From NCBI RefSeq assembly GCF_036014195.1, contig NZ_CP107918.1:2728001-2792000 (forward strand): a DNA stretch of 64,000 bases, written 5' to 3'. The notes beneath the pieces are model-generated. The model searched no databases. It was not told where the DNA came from and saw nothing but the letters and a program-made list of their open reading frames with translations. Origin of the DNA: Streptomyces sp. NBC_00442 (lineage in GTDB: Bacteria > Actinomycetota > Actinomycetes > Streptomycetales > Streptomycetaceae). Shown in pieces: positions 54,163-62,352 of this stretch. Made by a program: the position numbers and the translations under genes. Within the stretch, counting starts at the first letter, position 1. Each line of letters opens with the position of its first letter.

Positions 54163-55341
54163 TTACTTCGCAGCCGCGAGCTCGGCGGCCTTGTCGGCCG
54201 CGCCGTCCATGGTGTCCACGCGCTGCACCAGCGGGTGGTTGGCGTCGCTGAGGATCTTGCGACCCAGCTCCGCGTTGTTGCCGTCGAGACGGACGACCAG
54301 CGGCTTGGTGACCTCTTCGCCCTTGTCGGCGAGCAGCGCCAGAGCCTGGATGATGCCGTTGGCGACCTCGTCGCAGGCGGTGATGCCGCCGAAGACGTTG
54401 ACGAACACGGACTTGACGTCCGCGTCGCCGAGGATGATCTCCAGGCCGTTCGCCATCACCTGGGCGGACGCGCCGCCGCCGATGTCGAGGAAGTTGGCCG
54501 GCTTCACGCCGCCGTGGTTCTCACCGGCGTACGCGACGACGTCCAGGGTGCTCATGACGAGACCCGCGCCGTTGCCGATGATGCCGACCTCGCCGTCGAG
54601 CTTCACGTAGTTGAGGTTCTTGGCCTTGGCGGCCGCCTCGAGGGGGTTGGCCGCGGCCTTGTCCTCAAGGGCCTCGTGGTCGGGCTGACGGAACTCGGCG
54701 TTCTCGTCGAGCGACACCTTGCCGTCGAGGGCGAGGATGCGGCCGTCCTTGGTCTTCACCAGCGGGTTGACCTCGACGAGGAGCGCGTCCTCGGCGACGA
54801 AGGTCTTCCACAGGGTCACCATGGCCTCGGCGACGCCCTCGGCGACCTCGGCCGGGAACTTCGCCTGGGCCACGATCTCGCGGGCCTTCTCGATGTCGAC
54901 GCCGTCGACGGCGTTGACCGGGACCTTCGCGAGGGCCTCGGGGGTCTTCTCCGCGACCTCCTCGATGTCCATGCCGCCCTGCACCGACGCCATGGCGAGG
55001 AAGGTGCGGTTGGTGCGGTCGAGGAGGTACGAGACGTAGTACTCCGCCTCGATCTCCGGAGACAGCTCGGCGATCATCACCTTGTGGACCGTGTGGCCCT
55101 TGATGTCCATGCCGAGGATGTCCGTGGCGCGGGCGACGGCCTCGTCCGGCGTCGCCGCCAGCTTGACGCCGCCGGCCTTGCCACGGCCACCGACCTTCAC
55201 CTGCGCCTTGACGACCGACTTGCCGCCGAGACGCTCAGTGGCCTCGCGCGCCGCCTCAGGCGTGTCGATCACTTCACCGGCCAGCACCGGTACACCGTGC
55301 TTGGCGAAGAGGTCCCTCGCCTGGTACTCGAACAGGTCCAC
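54163..55341 (-). CDS. sucC: Succinyl-CoA synthetase beta subunit
   Basis: SucC (392 residues) is the nucleotide-binding ATP-grasp subunit. It shows [90 protein letters not shown] and [17 protein letters not shown]. It is the first gene of sucCD; two GTGA...TCAC dyads lie in its upstream region. The start is at 55341, preceded by GGGACGG-type sequence. Confidence 0.97.
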   Translation of the reverse strand: MDLFEYQARDLFAKHGVPVLAGEVIDTPEAAREATERLGGKSVVKAQVKVGGRGKAGGVKLAATPDEAVARATDILGMDIKGHTVHKVMIAELSPEIEAEYYVSYLLDRTNRTFLAMASVQGGMDIEEVAEKTPEALAKVPVNAVDGVDIEKAREIVAQAKFPAEVAEGVAEAMVTLWKTFVAEDALLVEVNPLVKTKDGRILALDGKVSLDENAEFRQPDHEALEDKAAANPLEAAAKAKNLNYVKLDGEVGIIGNGAGLVMSTLDVVAYAGENHGGVKPANFLDIGGGASAQVMANGLEIILGDADVKSVFVNVFGGITACDEVANGIIQALALLADKGEEVTKPLVVRLDGNNAELGRKILSDANHPLVQRVDTMDGAADKAAELAAAK

Positions 55342-55407
55342 GCGCGTCCGTCCCTTTTCAGTGGTATCGCGGTTGCGTTGTCTGCTGGGCGTGCCGCGAA
55401 GGGCAAC

Positions 55408-55535
55408 GTGACGGCGCTGTCACTGAGGGAGGCGTACACGGTGTCCGAGTACGCGGCATGTCCGTCTCGCAGGTTATCTCCGAGGGACGTAGGTCCCTAA
55501 ATCGCAGATCACACCTGGGCGGTGATACCTGTCAC
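55408..55535 (-). promoter_or_regulatory. Two GTGA...TCAC dyads upstream of sucC
   Basis: GTGAC-N6-GTCAC lies at 55408-55423 and GTGA-N6-TCAC at 55522-55535. The second has the spacing of Crp-type sites. A further dyad GGGAC-GTAG-GTCCC lies between them near 55485-55500. These could control sucCD, but the match is to short words. Confidence 0.4.
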
Positions 55536-55573
55536 AGATCACCTGCTCGGGGCGCGCCCCGGTATGACCTCCC

Positions 55574-56764
55574 TCACGCCTCGGGTATCGGCAGCGGCCT
55601 GCGCTCGATCGCCGCGGCCATCACGTCGGGGAACAGGTCCGGGGTGCAGGCGAAGGCCGGGGCGCCGAGGGCGGCGAGCGCCGCGGCGTGCTCGCGGTCG
55701 TAGGCCGGGGCGCCCTCGTCGGAGAGTGCCAGCAGGGCCACGAACTGCACGCCCGCGGCCTTCATCGCGGCGACCCTCTTCAGCATCTCGTCCCGTATCC
55801 CGCCCTCGTAGAGGTCGCTGATCAGCACGACCACGGTGTCGGCGGGACGGGTGATCTGCGACTGGCAGTACGCCAGGGCCCGGTTGATGTCGGTGCCACC
55901 GCCGAGCTGGGTGCCGAACAGGACGTCCACGGGGTCGTCGAGCTGGTCGGTGAGGTCGACGACGGCGGTGTCGAAGACGACCAGGCGGGTCGCGATGGAG
56001 CGCATCGAGGCGAGCACGGCGCCGAAGACGGAGGCGTAGACGACGGACGCGGCCATCGACCCGGACTGGTCGACGCAGAGCACGACGTCCCTCTTCACGC
56101 CCTGCGCCGCCCGCCCGTACCCGACGAGCCGCTCGGGCACGACCGTGCCGTGCTCGGGCAGGTAGTTCTTGAGGTTGGCCCGGATCGTGCGGTCCCAGTC
56201 GATGTCGCGGTGGCGGGGCCGGCTGACGCGGGCGCCGCGGTCGAGGGCGCCGGTGAGGGTGGCCCGGGTGCGGGTGGCGAGCCGCTTCTCCAGGTCCTCG
56301 ACGACCTTGCGCACCACGGCTCGGGCGGTCTCCCGGGTGGTCTCGGGCATCGCCTTGTTGAGTGACAGCAGGGTGCCGACGAGGTGCACGTCGGCCTCGA
56401 CGGCCTCCAGCATCTCCGGTTCCAGGAGCAGCGCGGCGAGACCGAGCCGCTCGATGGCGTCGCGCTGCATGACCTGCACGACGGAGCTCGGGAAGTACGT
56501 ACGGATGTCGCCGAGCCAGCGCGCGACGGACGGCGCGGACGCCCCGAGCCCGCCGCGGCTCTTGGCCCCGCTCCGGGCCGCGCCATCGGCCGCGTTCTGT
56601 GCCGTGTTCTGTGCGCCGCCGTAGAGGGCGGCCAGCGCGCCGTCCATCGCGGCGTCCTGTCCGGTGAGCGCGCGGCCGGTTCCCTCGGCGCCCGGCTCCC
56701 CGCCGAGCACCAGCCGCCAGCGCCGCAGCCGCTCGTCGTCACTTGGTCGCATGCTGGTCGTCAT
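55574..56764 (-). CDS. VWA-domain protein of the MoxR-linked system (YehP-like)
   Basis: This 396-residue protein has an N-terminal helical region (about 80-180: WLGDIRTYFPSSVVQVMQRD, LEPEMLEAVEADVHLVGTLL) and a C-terminal von Willebrand A domain from about 222. The metal site is D232-x-S-x-S in LCVDQSGSMAASVVYASVF, with T in GGGTDINRAL and D in VVLISDLYEGG. Such proteins bind partners through a metal and are handled by MoxR ATPases. It overlaps the DUF5682 gene by ATGA and is the last gene of the operon. Its E. coli counterpart is probably YehP. Confidence 0.9.
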   Translation of the reverse strand: MTTSMRPSDDERLRRWRLVLGGEPGAEGTGRALTGQDAAMDGALAALYGGAQNTAQNAADGAARSGAKSRGGLGASAPSVARWLGDIRTYFPSSVVQVMQRDAIERLGLAALLLEPEMLEAVEADVHLVGTLLSLNKAMPETTRETARAVVRKVVEDLEKRLATRTRATLTGALDRGARVSRPRHRDIDWDRTIRANLKNYLPEHGTVVPERLVGYGRAAQGVKRDVVLCVDQSGSMAASVVYASVFGAVLASMRSIATRLVVFDTAVVDLTDQLDDPVDVLFGTQLGGGTDINRALAYCQSQITRPADTVVVLISDLYEGGIRDEMLKRVAAMKAAGVQFVALLALSDEGAPAYDREHAAALAALGAPAFACTPDLFPDVMAAAIERRPLPIPEA

Positions 56765-59379
56765 CTGCCCACCCCCACAGGGTTGTTGGAGCCTTCAAGG
56801 TTGCTCGGGCCATCGAGGTCGCCGGGTCCGTGGGGGCCGTCGGGTGGGGCAAGGGCGTCAATCCCCTTCATGTCGCCGGGAGTCACAGAGGGAGTCGTAG
56901 TGGGAGTCGTGGAGGGAGTCGTAGTGGTGCCGGTCCGGCCGAGGAGGAGGCCGATGAGCGGCAGTACGGCGTCGGCGCGCGCGGCGTCGAGGCCGGCGCC
57001 GAATCCGGGGGCGGCGGCGTCACCGGGCGCGGTGCGCGGCGCGGGGCCGCGCCGCACCAGCTCTCCCAACGTGCGCCGCACGCCGGCCTCGTAGGCGGCG
57101 AACGTCCGCCGCAGCAGCGGCAGTACGTCGGTGAACGCCTCCGGTGCCACGCTCGTGAGCCAGCCGTCCACCAGGGCCCGCAGCCGGTCGTCGTGTACCA
57201 GCAGCATGCCGCCGGAGGCCGCGCCGACGAACCCTTCGATCCACGCGGCCGCGTCGGCGGGCGCCGTGCCCGGCGAGAGCGCGAGCCCCATGTACCGGGC
57301 CGCTTCCTCGCTCTCGATGCGTCCGTCGTCCAGCAGCAGCCGTGCCGCGCGGCCGCGGATCACGCCGGGCACGGTGTCCCGCGCGGCGAGCCGGGCGAGC
57401 GTCGTGGCCCAGCGGCCGCGCAGCCCGGCCGCTGCCGACCCGGGCGGATCCGGGAGGAGACCCATCGCGGCGTGGACGGCGTCGAGGTGCGTACGCATCT
57501 CGGCCGCGCCGTCCGCGTCGAGGCCGGCGCAGGCGGGCGGCAGGCCCACGCAGATGCGCTCGGCGAGGCCCGCCGCCACCTCGGCGAGGCCGGCGGCGGG
57601 AGTGCCGCGGACGTCGCCGTAGCGCAGGGTGCGGGCGAGGGCCGGCAGGGCCTGCGCGAGGTGGGCGACGTCCGTGTCGAGCGCGGCCCGGTCGGCCAGG
57701 GCACGCATCACCACCCCCAACGCGTCCGGCAGTTCGGCCGCGAGACAGCGCTCGGCGAGCATGGCGATCGCACCGAGGGAGGTCGTGGCGACCGCGTCCG
57801 ACTCCGCCTTCGCGGTGGCGGCGGCCCGCACGGTGGTGCCCCACACTCCGGCTTCGGCGACCCGCACCGACAGCTCGGGCTCCCAGCGCAGCCGCCAGCT
57901 CTCCCGGAAGGTGCCGGTGGAGCGGGCCTGGGTCCGCTCGCCCCAGCCGATGCCGAGCAGCCGCAGCCGGTGCAACAGCCTGCTGCGCCCCGCATCGGTC
58001 TCCTTGCGCAGATCGAGCTCCACCTCCCGCTCCAGCGCTTCCGGTTTGAGCCGCAGGCTCCGCTGCGTCCGCACGAGGTCGCGCTGGAGCGGGACGGCGG
58101 GCGCCGCGTCGGGCACCTCGCCGAGCACGTCGCCCACGACGAGGCGGTCCTGGACCAGGGCGAGCGGCACGTCGGAGCCGTCGCACATCACGGCCCGCAC
58201 GGCGTCCGTGGTCTCGGCGAGACCGGGCAGCGGGCGGCCTCGCATCGCGGCGAGCGTCCCCGCGAGCCGGACGGCCTCGATGACGTGGGCCGGCGAGACT
58301 TGGCGGTCCTCCGCGCGGAGCAGCCCCGCCACCTTGGTCATCCACCGCTCGACCGGCCGGTCGGGGGCGCTGAACAGATGCCCGTACCAACCGGGCGAGT
58401 CGATCCCCGCGCCGTAGCCGCTGCGCCTGGCGAGCCTGCGGTGCGTCCAGGGCACCCAGGTCATGTCCGCCTTCACCTTGGGCAGCCCCTTGAGCAGGGC
58501 GCGGTCGGCGGCGACGGTGAACCTTCCGGCGAGGGCAGGCACATGCCAGGCCCCGCAGACCACGGCGACCTCGCCGGACCCGAACTCCCTTGTCGCAGCG
58601 CGCAGTTGCTGCCGCATGTAGGCCTCGCGGACGAGGTCGAGCGGGTGGCCTCCGTCGCCGTACGCCTCGCGCAGCGCGGTCATGGCCTCGCCGAGCGCGG
58701 CGAACGGGGCCCGCGGGTCCCCCACGGCGTCCCGGTGCTCGACGACGTCCTCCCACCAGCGCTCCGGGTCGTCGTATCCGGCGGCCTCGGCGAGCACGCC
58801 GATCGGGTCGACGAGGTGGGCGGGGTGGGCGGTATCGATCAACGGGCCGCTCCCGGCGGGCGCGGAGGCCGGCGGACCTGCGGGGGCAGCGGCCTCGGGC
58901 GCTCCGGGAGCAGGTGCTGCGGGGGCGGGTGCTGCGGGGTCCGGGGCATCCGTGGGCTGCACCCGGCCGTCCCCGCCCTCGGGGTCCTGACCGCTTGCGG
59001 GGCCCGCCGGCGGTTCGGCCTCCATCGCGAGCGAGTGGGCGGCGGGCAGATCGATGAAGCGAACCTGTGCACCGTGGGCCAGGGCCCATCGGATGGCCAC
59101 CCACTCCGGGGAGAACTCGGCCAGCGGCCAGAACGCGGCCCGCCCCGGATCGTCGACGACGTGGGCGAGCAGCGCGACCGGCGGCCGCATGGCCTCGTCG
59201 GCGGCGAGGGCCAGCAGGGCGTCACCCTCGGGAGGGCCTTCGACGAGGACGGCGCTCGGCCGTGCGGCGTCCAGCGCGGCACGCACCGCCCGCGCGGAGC
59301 CGGGCCCGTGGTGGCGCACCCCGAGCAGCAGCGGCCCCGCCCCGCGCGGCGGGACGGTGCCCGGCACGGGCGTGGTCAT
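56761..59379 (-). CDS. DUF5682 protein of the MoxR/VWA operon
   Basis: This 872-residue soluble protein begins LLLGVRHHGPGSARAVRAAL and VLVEGPPEGDALLALAAD, and later has the block SGEVAVVCGAWHVPALAGR. These give it a ChaN/TraB-like fold signature (GxRHHGP, EGP and GxxH), possibly a metal-dependent hydrolase, but no activity is known. A Pro/Ala-rich stretch near 125-180 separates the first part from a long helical rest. It overlaps the MoxR gene by ATGA upstream and the VWA gene by ATGA downstream, so the three are made together. E. coli YehM may hold the same place. Confidence 0.85.
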   Translation of the reverse strand: MTTPVPGTVPPRGAGPLLLGVRHHGPGSARAVRAALDAARPSAVLVEGPPEGDALLALAADEAMRPPVALLAHVVDDPGRAAFWPLAEFSPEWVAIRWALAHGAQVRFIDLPAAHSLAMEAEPPAGPASGQDPEGGDGRVQPTDAPDPAAPAPAAPAPGAPEAAAPAGPPASAPAGSGPLIDTAHPAHLVDPIGVLAEAAGYDDPERWWEDVVEHRDAVGDPRAPFAALGEAMTALREAYGDGGHPLDLVREAYMRQQLRAATREFGSGEVAVVCGAWHVPALAGRFTVAADRALLKGLPKVKADMTWVPWTHRRLARRSGYGAGIDSPGWYGHLFSAPDRPVERWMTKVAGLLRAEDRQVSPAHVIEAVRLAGTLAAMRGRPLPGLAETTDAVRAVMCDGSDVPLALVQDRLVVGDVLGEVPDAAPAVPLQRDLVRTQRSLRLKPEALEREVELDLRKETDAGRSRLLHRLRLLGIGWGERTQARSTGTFRESWRLRWEPELSVRVAEAGVWGTTVRAAATAKAESDAVATTSLGAIAMLAERCLAAELPDALGVVMRALADRAALDTDVAHLAQALPALARTLRYGDVRGTPAAGLAEVAAGLAERICVGLPPACAGLDADGAAEMRTHLDAVHAAMGLLPDPPGSAAAGLRGRWATTLARLAARDTVPGVIRGRAARLLLDDGRIESEEAARYMGLALSPGTAPADAAAWIEGFVGAASGGMLLVHDDRLRALVDGWLTSVAPEAFTDVLPLLRRTFAAYEAGVRRTLGELVRRGPAPRTAPGDAAAPGFGAGLDAARADAVLPLIGLLLGRTGTTTTPSTTPTTTPSVTPGDMKGIDALAPPDGPHGPGDLDGPSNLEGSNNPVGVGR

Positions 59380-60698
59380 ACGGACACCTCGCGGCAGGCC
59401 CGGTAGAAGTCCTTCCAGCCGTCCCGCTCGCGGACCACCGTCTCCAGGTACTCCTGCCAGATGACACGGTCCGCCGCCGGGTCGCGCACCACGGCGCCGA
59501 GGATGCCGGCGGCCACGTCGCCGGACCTGAGCACCCCGTCGCCGAAGTGGGCGGCCAGCGCGAGGCCGCCGGTCACGACGGAGATCGCCTCGGCCGTGGA
59601 GAGCGTCCCCGAAGGGGATTTGAGTTTGGTGCGGCCGTCGGTGGTCACCCCGTCCCGCAGTTCACGGAAGACGGTGACAACGCGGTGGATCTCCGCCATG
59701 CCGTCGGGGACGGCCGGCAGGTCGAGCGAGCGGCCCAGCTGATCGACCCGGCGCGAGACGATGTCCACCTCGGCGTCTGCGGTGGCGGGCAGCGGCAGCA
59801 CCACCGTGTTGAAGCGGCGCCGCAGGGCGCTGGAGAGGTCGTTGACGCCGCGGTCGCGGTCGTTGGCGGTGGCGATCAGGTTGAAGCCGCGCACCGCCTG
59901 CGTCTCGGACCCCAACTCCGGGATCGGCAGCGTCTTTTCGGACAGGATCGTGATCAGCGTGTCCTGCACGTCGGCCGGGATGCGGGTCAGCTCCTCGACG
60001 CGCGCGGTCATGCCCTGCGCCATGGCCCGCATGACGGGGCTCGGCACCAGCGCGTCCCGGCTCGGGCCGTGGGCCAGCAGCTGGGCGTAGTTCCAGCCGT
60101 AGCGGATCGCCTCCTCCGGGGTGCCGGCGGTGCCCTGCACGAGAAGGGTCGAGTCGCCGCTGACGGCGGCCGCGAGATGCTCCGACACCCAGGTCTTGGC
60201 GGTGCCGGGCACGCCGAGCAGGAGCAGGGCCCGGTCGGTGGCGAGCGTGCTGACGGCCACCTCGACGATGCGCCGCGGGCCCACGTACTTGGGGGTGATC
60301 ACGGTGTCGTCGGGCAGGGAGCCGCCGAGCAGATAGGTGGCCACGGCCCACGGCGAGAGCCGCCAACGGGCCGGGCGCGGGCGGTCGTCGGCCGCGGCGA
60401 GCGCCGCGAGCTCGTCCGCGAAGGCGTGCTCGGCGTGCGGACGCAGGGCCTCCTGCGCCGCCGCCTCCCCACGCGATACGTCCTCCCCACGCGACGTGGG
60501 ACGCGCGGCGGCACGGGAGTCGGCGTGCGGCTCGGCGTCGGAATCGGCGTGCGGCTCGGCGTCGGAATCGGCGTGCGGCTCGGCGTCGGAATCGGCGCGC
60601 GGCTGGACATGGGAATCGGCGCGGTACGCGACAGGGAAATCGGCGCGGGCGGGCTCGGTTTCGGATGCTGCCGCGGACCCGTTTTCGGACACGGTCAT
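59376..60698 (-). CDS. MoxR-type AAA+ ATPase (YehL-like)
   Basis: This 440-residue ATPase has an acidic/His-rich head of about 60 residues with three SDAEPHAD repeats. The AAA+ core follows from about 130: Walker A GVPGTAKT (162-169), the VEELTRIPADVQDTLITILS block, the sensor stretch FNLIATANDRDRGVNDLSSALRRRF and the final helical lid. MoxR proteins act as chaperones that load or remodel VWA-domain partners. The ATG at 60698 has GGAGGGGGAG upstream. It is the first gene of the MoxR-DUF5682-VWA operon and has a RecA-NDp-type promoter motif about 50 bases upstream. Confidence 0.92.
   Translation of the reverse strand: MTVSENGSAAASETEPARADFPVAYRADSHVQPRADSDAEPHADSDAEPHADSDAEPHADSRAAARPTSRGEDVSRGEAAAQEALRPHAEHAFADELAALAAADDRPRPARWRLSPWAVATYLLGGSLPDDTVITPKYVGPRRIVEVAVSTLATDRALLLLGVPGTAKTWVSEHLAAAVSGDSTLLVQGTAGTPEEAIRYGWNYAQLLAHGPSRDALVPSPVMRAMAQGMTARVEELTRIPADVQDTLITILSEKTLPIPELGSETQAVRGFNLIATANDRDRGVNDLSSALRRRFNTVVLPLPATADAEVDIVSRRVDQLGRSLDLPAVPDGMAEIHRVVTVFRELRDGVTTDGRTKLKSPSGTLSTAEAISVVTGGLALAAHFGDGVLRSGDVAAGILGAVVRDPAADRVIWQEYLETVVRERDGWKDFYRACREVSV
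60525..60596 (-). repeat. Three exact 24-bp repeats in the MoxR gene
   Basis: Units at 60525-60548, 60549-60572 and 60573-60596 are identical at DNA level and encode SDAEPHAD three times. Exact identity points to recent expansion or conversion. Confidence 0.92.
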
Positions 60699-60745
60699 GG
60701 CTCCCCCTCCAGATCGTTCGACACGTTCGACCGGCTTGTGTTCCA

Positions 60746-60768
60746 ACCGTGCACCACGCCACTGACAA
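60746..60768 (-). promoter_or_regulatory. RecA-NDp-type promoter motif for the MoxR operon
   Basis: On the minus strand TTGTCAGTGGC (60768-60758) is followed after 6 bases by CACGGT (60751-60746). This fits the actinobacterial PafBC-dependent DNA-damage promoter (TTGTCAGTGGC-N6-TAGGGT as I know it for Streptomyces) at all of the upstream word and 4 of 6 bases of the -10 box. Transcription would start near 60739, about 40 bases before the MoxR start. Confidence 0.75.
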
Positions 60769-60806
60769 TCAGCGCCCGAGAGGGCTTTCCCGCAGGTCAG
60801 GGGCGA

Positions 60807-60829
60807 TTGTCAGTGGTCGCCCGTACCTT
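60807..60829 (+). promoter_or_regulatory. RecA-NDp-type promoter motif for the SWIM operon
   Basis: TTGTCAGTGG (60807-60816) is followed by T, 6 bases and TACCTT (60824-60829), matching TAnnnT. The expected start of transcription falls on or next to the ATG at 60836, so the mRNA would be leaderless, which agrees with the missing ribosome site. The 12-bp words GATTGTCAGTGG of the two motifs form a perfect inverted repeat (60759-60770 and 60805-60816). Confidence 0.78.
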
Positions 60830-60835
60830 CGGAAC

Positions 60836-62209
60836 ATGACTCAGCAGGGGGTCCGCTGGACGACGGAGCAGGTGCTCGCACTGGCACCTGACGATGCGTC
60901 ACGCACGGCGGGAAGCAGGCTCGGCGCCGCCGGGTCGTGGTCGGGGAGCGGATGCGACGGATCGGGGGCGGTGTGGGGCCTGTGCAAAGGCAGCGGCAGC
61001 AAGCCGTACCGGACGGTGGTCGACACAAGTGGCCCCGCCTACATGTGCAGTTGCCCGAGCCGGAAGTTCCCGTGCAAACACGCGCTGGGGCTGCTGCTGC
61101 GCTGGTCGGAGGGCGCCGAGGGGGTGGTGCCGGACGGGGCGCCACCGGAATGGGCGGAGCAGTGGCTCGCGCGGCGCGGGCGCGCGGGGGCGGGCGGCAC
61201 GGGCGACAAGAGGGAACCGGACACAACGGCCGCGGGCAGCGGTGTCGTTGATCCCGAGGGGGCACGGCGCAGGGCCGAGAGGCGGGCGGAGCGCATCACC
61301 TCGGGGTCGGTCGAGCTGGAGCAGCGGCTCTCGGATCTGCTGCGCGGTGGGCTCGCCACGGCGGAGCGGCCCGGGTACCGCCTGTGGGAGGAGACGGCGG
61401 CCCGGATGGTCGACGCCCAGGCACCCGGACTCGCGGTGCGTGTAAGGGAGTTGGGCGCGATACCGGGCTCGGGCACGGGGTGGCCGACGCGGCTGCTCGA
61501 AGAGTGCGCCCTGCTGCATCTGCTCGACCGGGCCTGGCTCGGCCGGGACGCGCTGCCCGAGCCCCTCGCCGCGACGGTGCGTTCCCGGGTCGGCGCGCCC
61601 ACCGCGCCCCGGGGCCCCGCGATCCGCGACAGCTGGCAGGTCCTCGCCCAGTACGACACGGCCGACGCGAAGCTCACCACCCGCCGGATCTGGCTGTACG
61701 GAAGGGAGTCGGGCCGCTCGGCGCTGATCCTGGACTTCGGCGCCGCGGGCCGGGCCCCGGCGATCGCGCTGCCCGTCGGCCGGGCGATCGATGCCGACCT
61801 GACGCCGTACCCGGGCGCGGGCCGGGTGCGGGCCGCTCTCGGCGAGCGGCACGCGGACCCGGTCGCGGCCGACGGTCCGCCACCGGGCGGCACGACGGCC
61901 GAGGCGATGGAGCGGTACGGCCGGGCGCTGCTGGACGACCCCTGGCTCGAAGCGTGCCCGGTGACCCTGACCGAGGTGATACCGGTGCCGCCGGAGAACG
62001 ATCGCGACGGGTGGCAACTGGCTGACGCCAAGGGCGACTTGGCGCTGCCGGTGACTCCGTCGTCGGGGCCGGCCCGCACCGGCCCGTGGAAGCTCTTGTC
62101 GGTGTCCGGCGGCGCGCCGGTGACGGTCTTCGGCGAATGCGGACACCGGGGCTTCACGCCGCTGGCGGTGTGGCCCGAAGGCGGGGTGGAAGCGGTGGCG
62201 TTGACGTGA
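60836..62209 (+). CDS. SWIM zinc-finger protein (YehQ-like)
   Basis: This 457-residue protein has a SWIM zinc finger C71-x-C73-x6-C80-x-H82 (MCSCPSRKFPCKHALGLLL), a fold that binds DNA or proteins. The rest is mixed helix/strand with no known enzyme motif (LWEETAARMVDAQAPGLAVR, ARRIW-like strand TTRRIWLYGRESGRSALILD). The counterpart in E. coli is probably YehQ, in the yehLMPQ cluster with a MoxR ATPase and a VWA protein. The ATG at 60836 fits a leaderless mRNA from the promoter at 60807-60829. The stop is inside a GTGA that could start a longer form of the next protein. Confidence 0.9.
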   Translation: MTQQGVRWTTEQVLALAPDDASRTAGSRLGAAGSWSGSGCDGSGAVWGLCKGSGSKPYRTVVDTSGPAYMCSCPSRKFPCKHALGLLLRWSEGAEGVVPDGAPPEWAEQWLARRGRAGAGGTGDKREPDTTAAGSGVVDPEGARRRAERRAERITSGSVELEQRLSDLLRGGLATAERPGYRLWEETAARMVDAQAPGLAVRVRELGAIPGSGTGWPTRLLEECALLHLLDRAWLGRDALPEPLAATVRSRVGAPTAPRGPAIRDSWQVLAQYDTADAKLTTRRIWLYGRESGRSALILDFGAAGRAPAIALPVGRAIDADLTPYPGAGRVRAALGERHADPVAADGPPPGGTTAEAMERYGRALLDDPWLEACPVTLTEVIPVPPENDRDGWQLADAKGDLALPVTPSSGPARTGPWKLLSVSGGAPVTVFGECGHRGFTPLAVWPEGGVEAVALT

Positions 62210-62352
62210 AGGGCCGGGCCGCGGGGCGAGCCGGAAACGGCGGGGCGGCGCAGGCCCCAGCCGCCGAGAGGCCGGCCGGCCTCTCCGCCGACGGCCGAGA
62301 AACGGAGACGAACACGGAGACGGACACGGACACGGACGGAACGAGGGAGCCC

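Noticed and set aside
60525..60596. Regular 24-bp repeats that might be taken for a CRISPR or iteron array
   Set aside because: There are no spacers and the period is in frame inside the MoxR gene; they encode SDAEPHAD.
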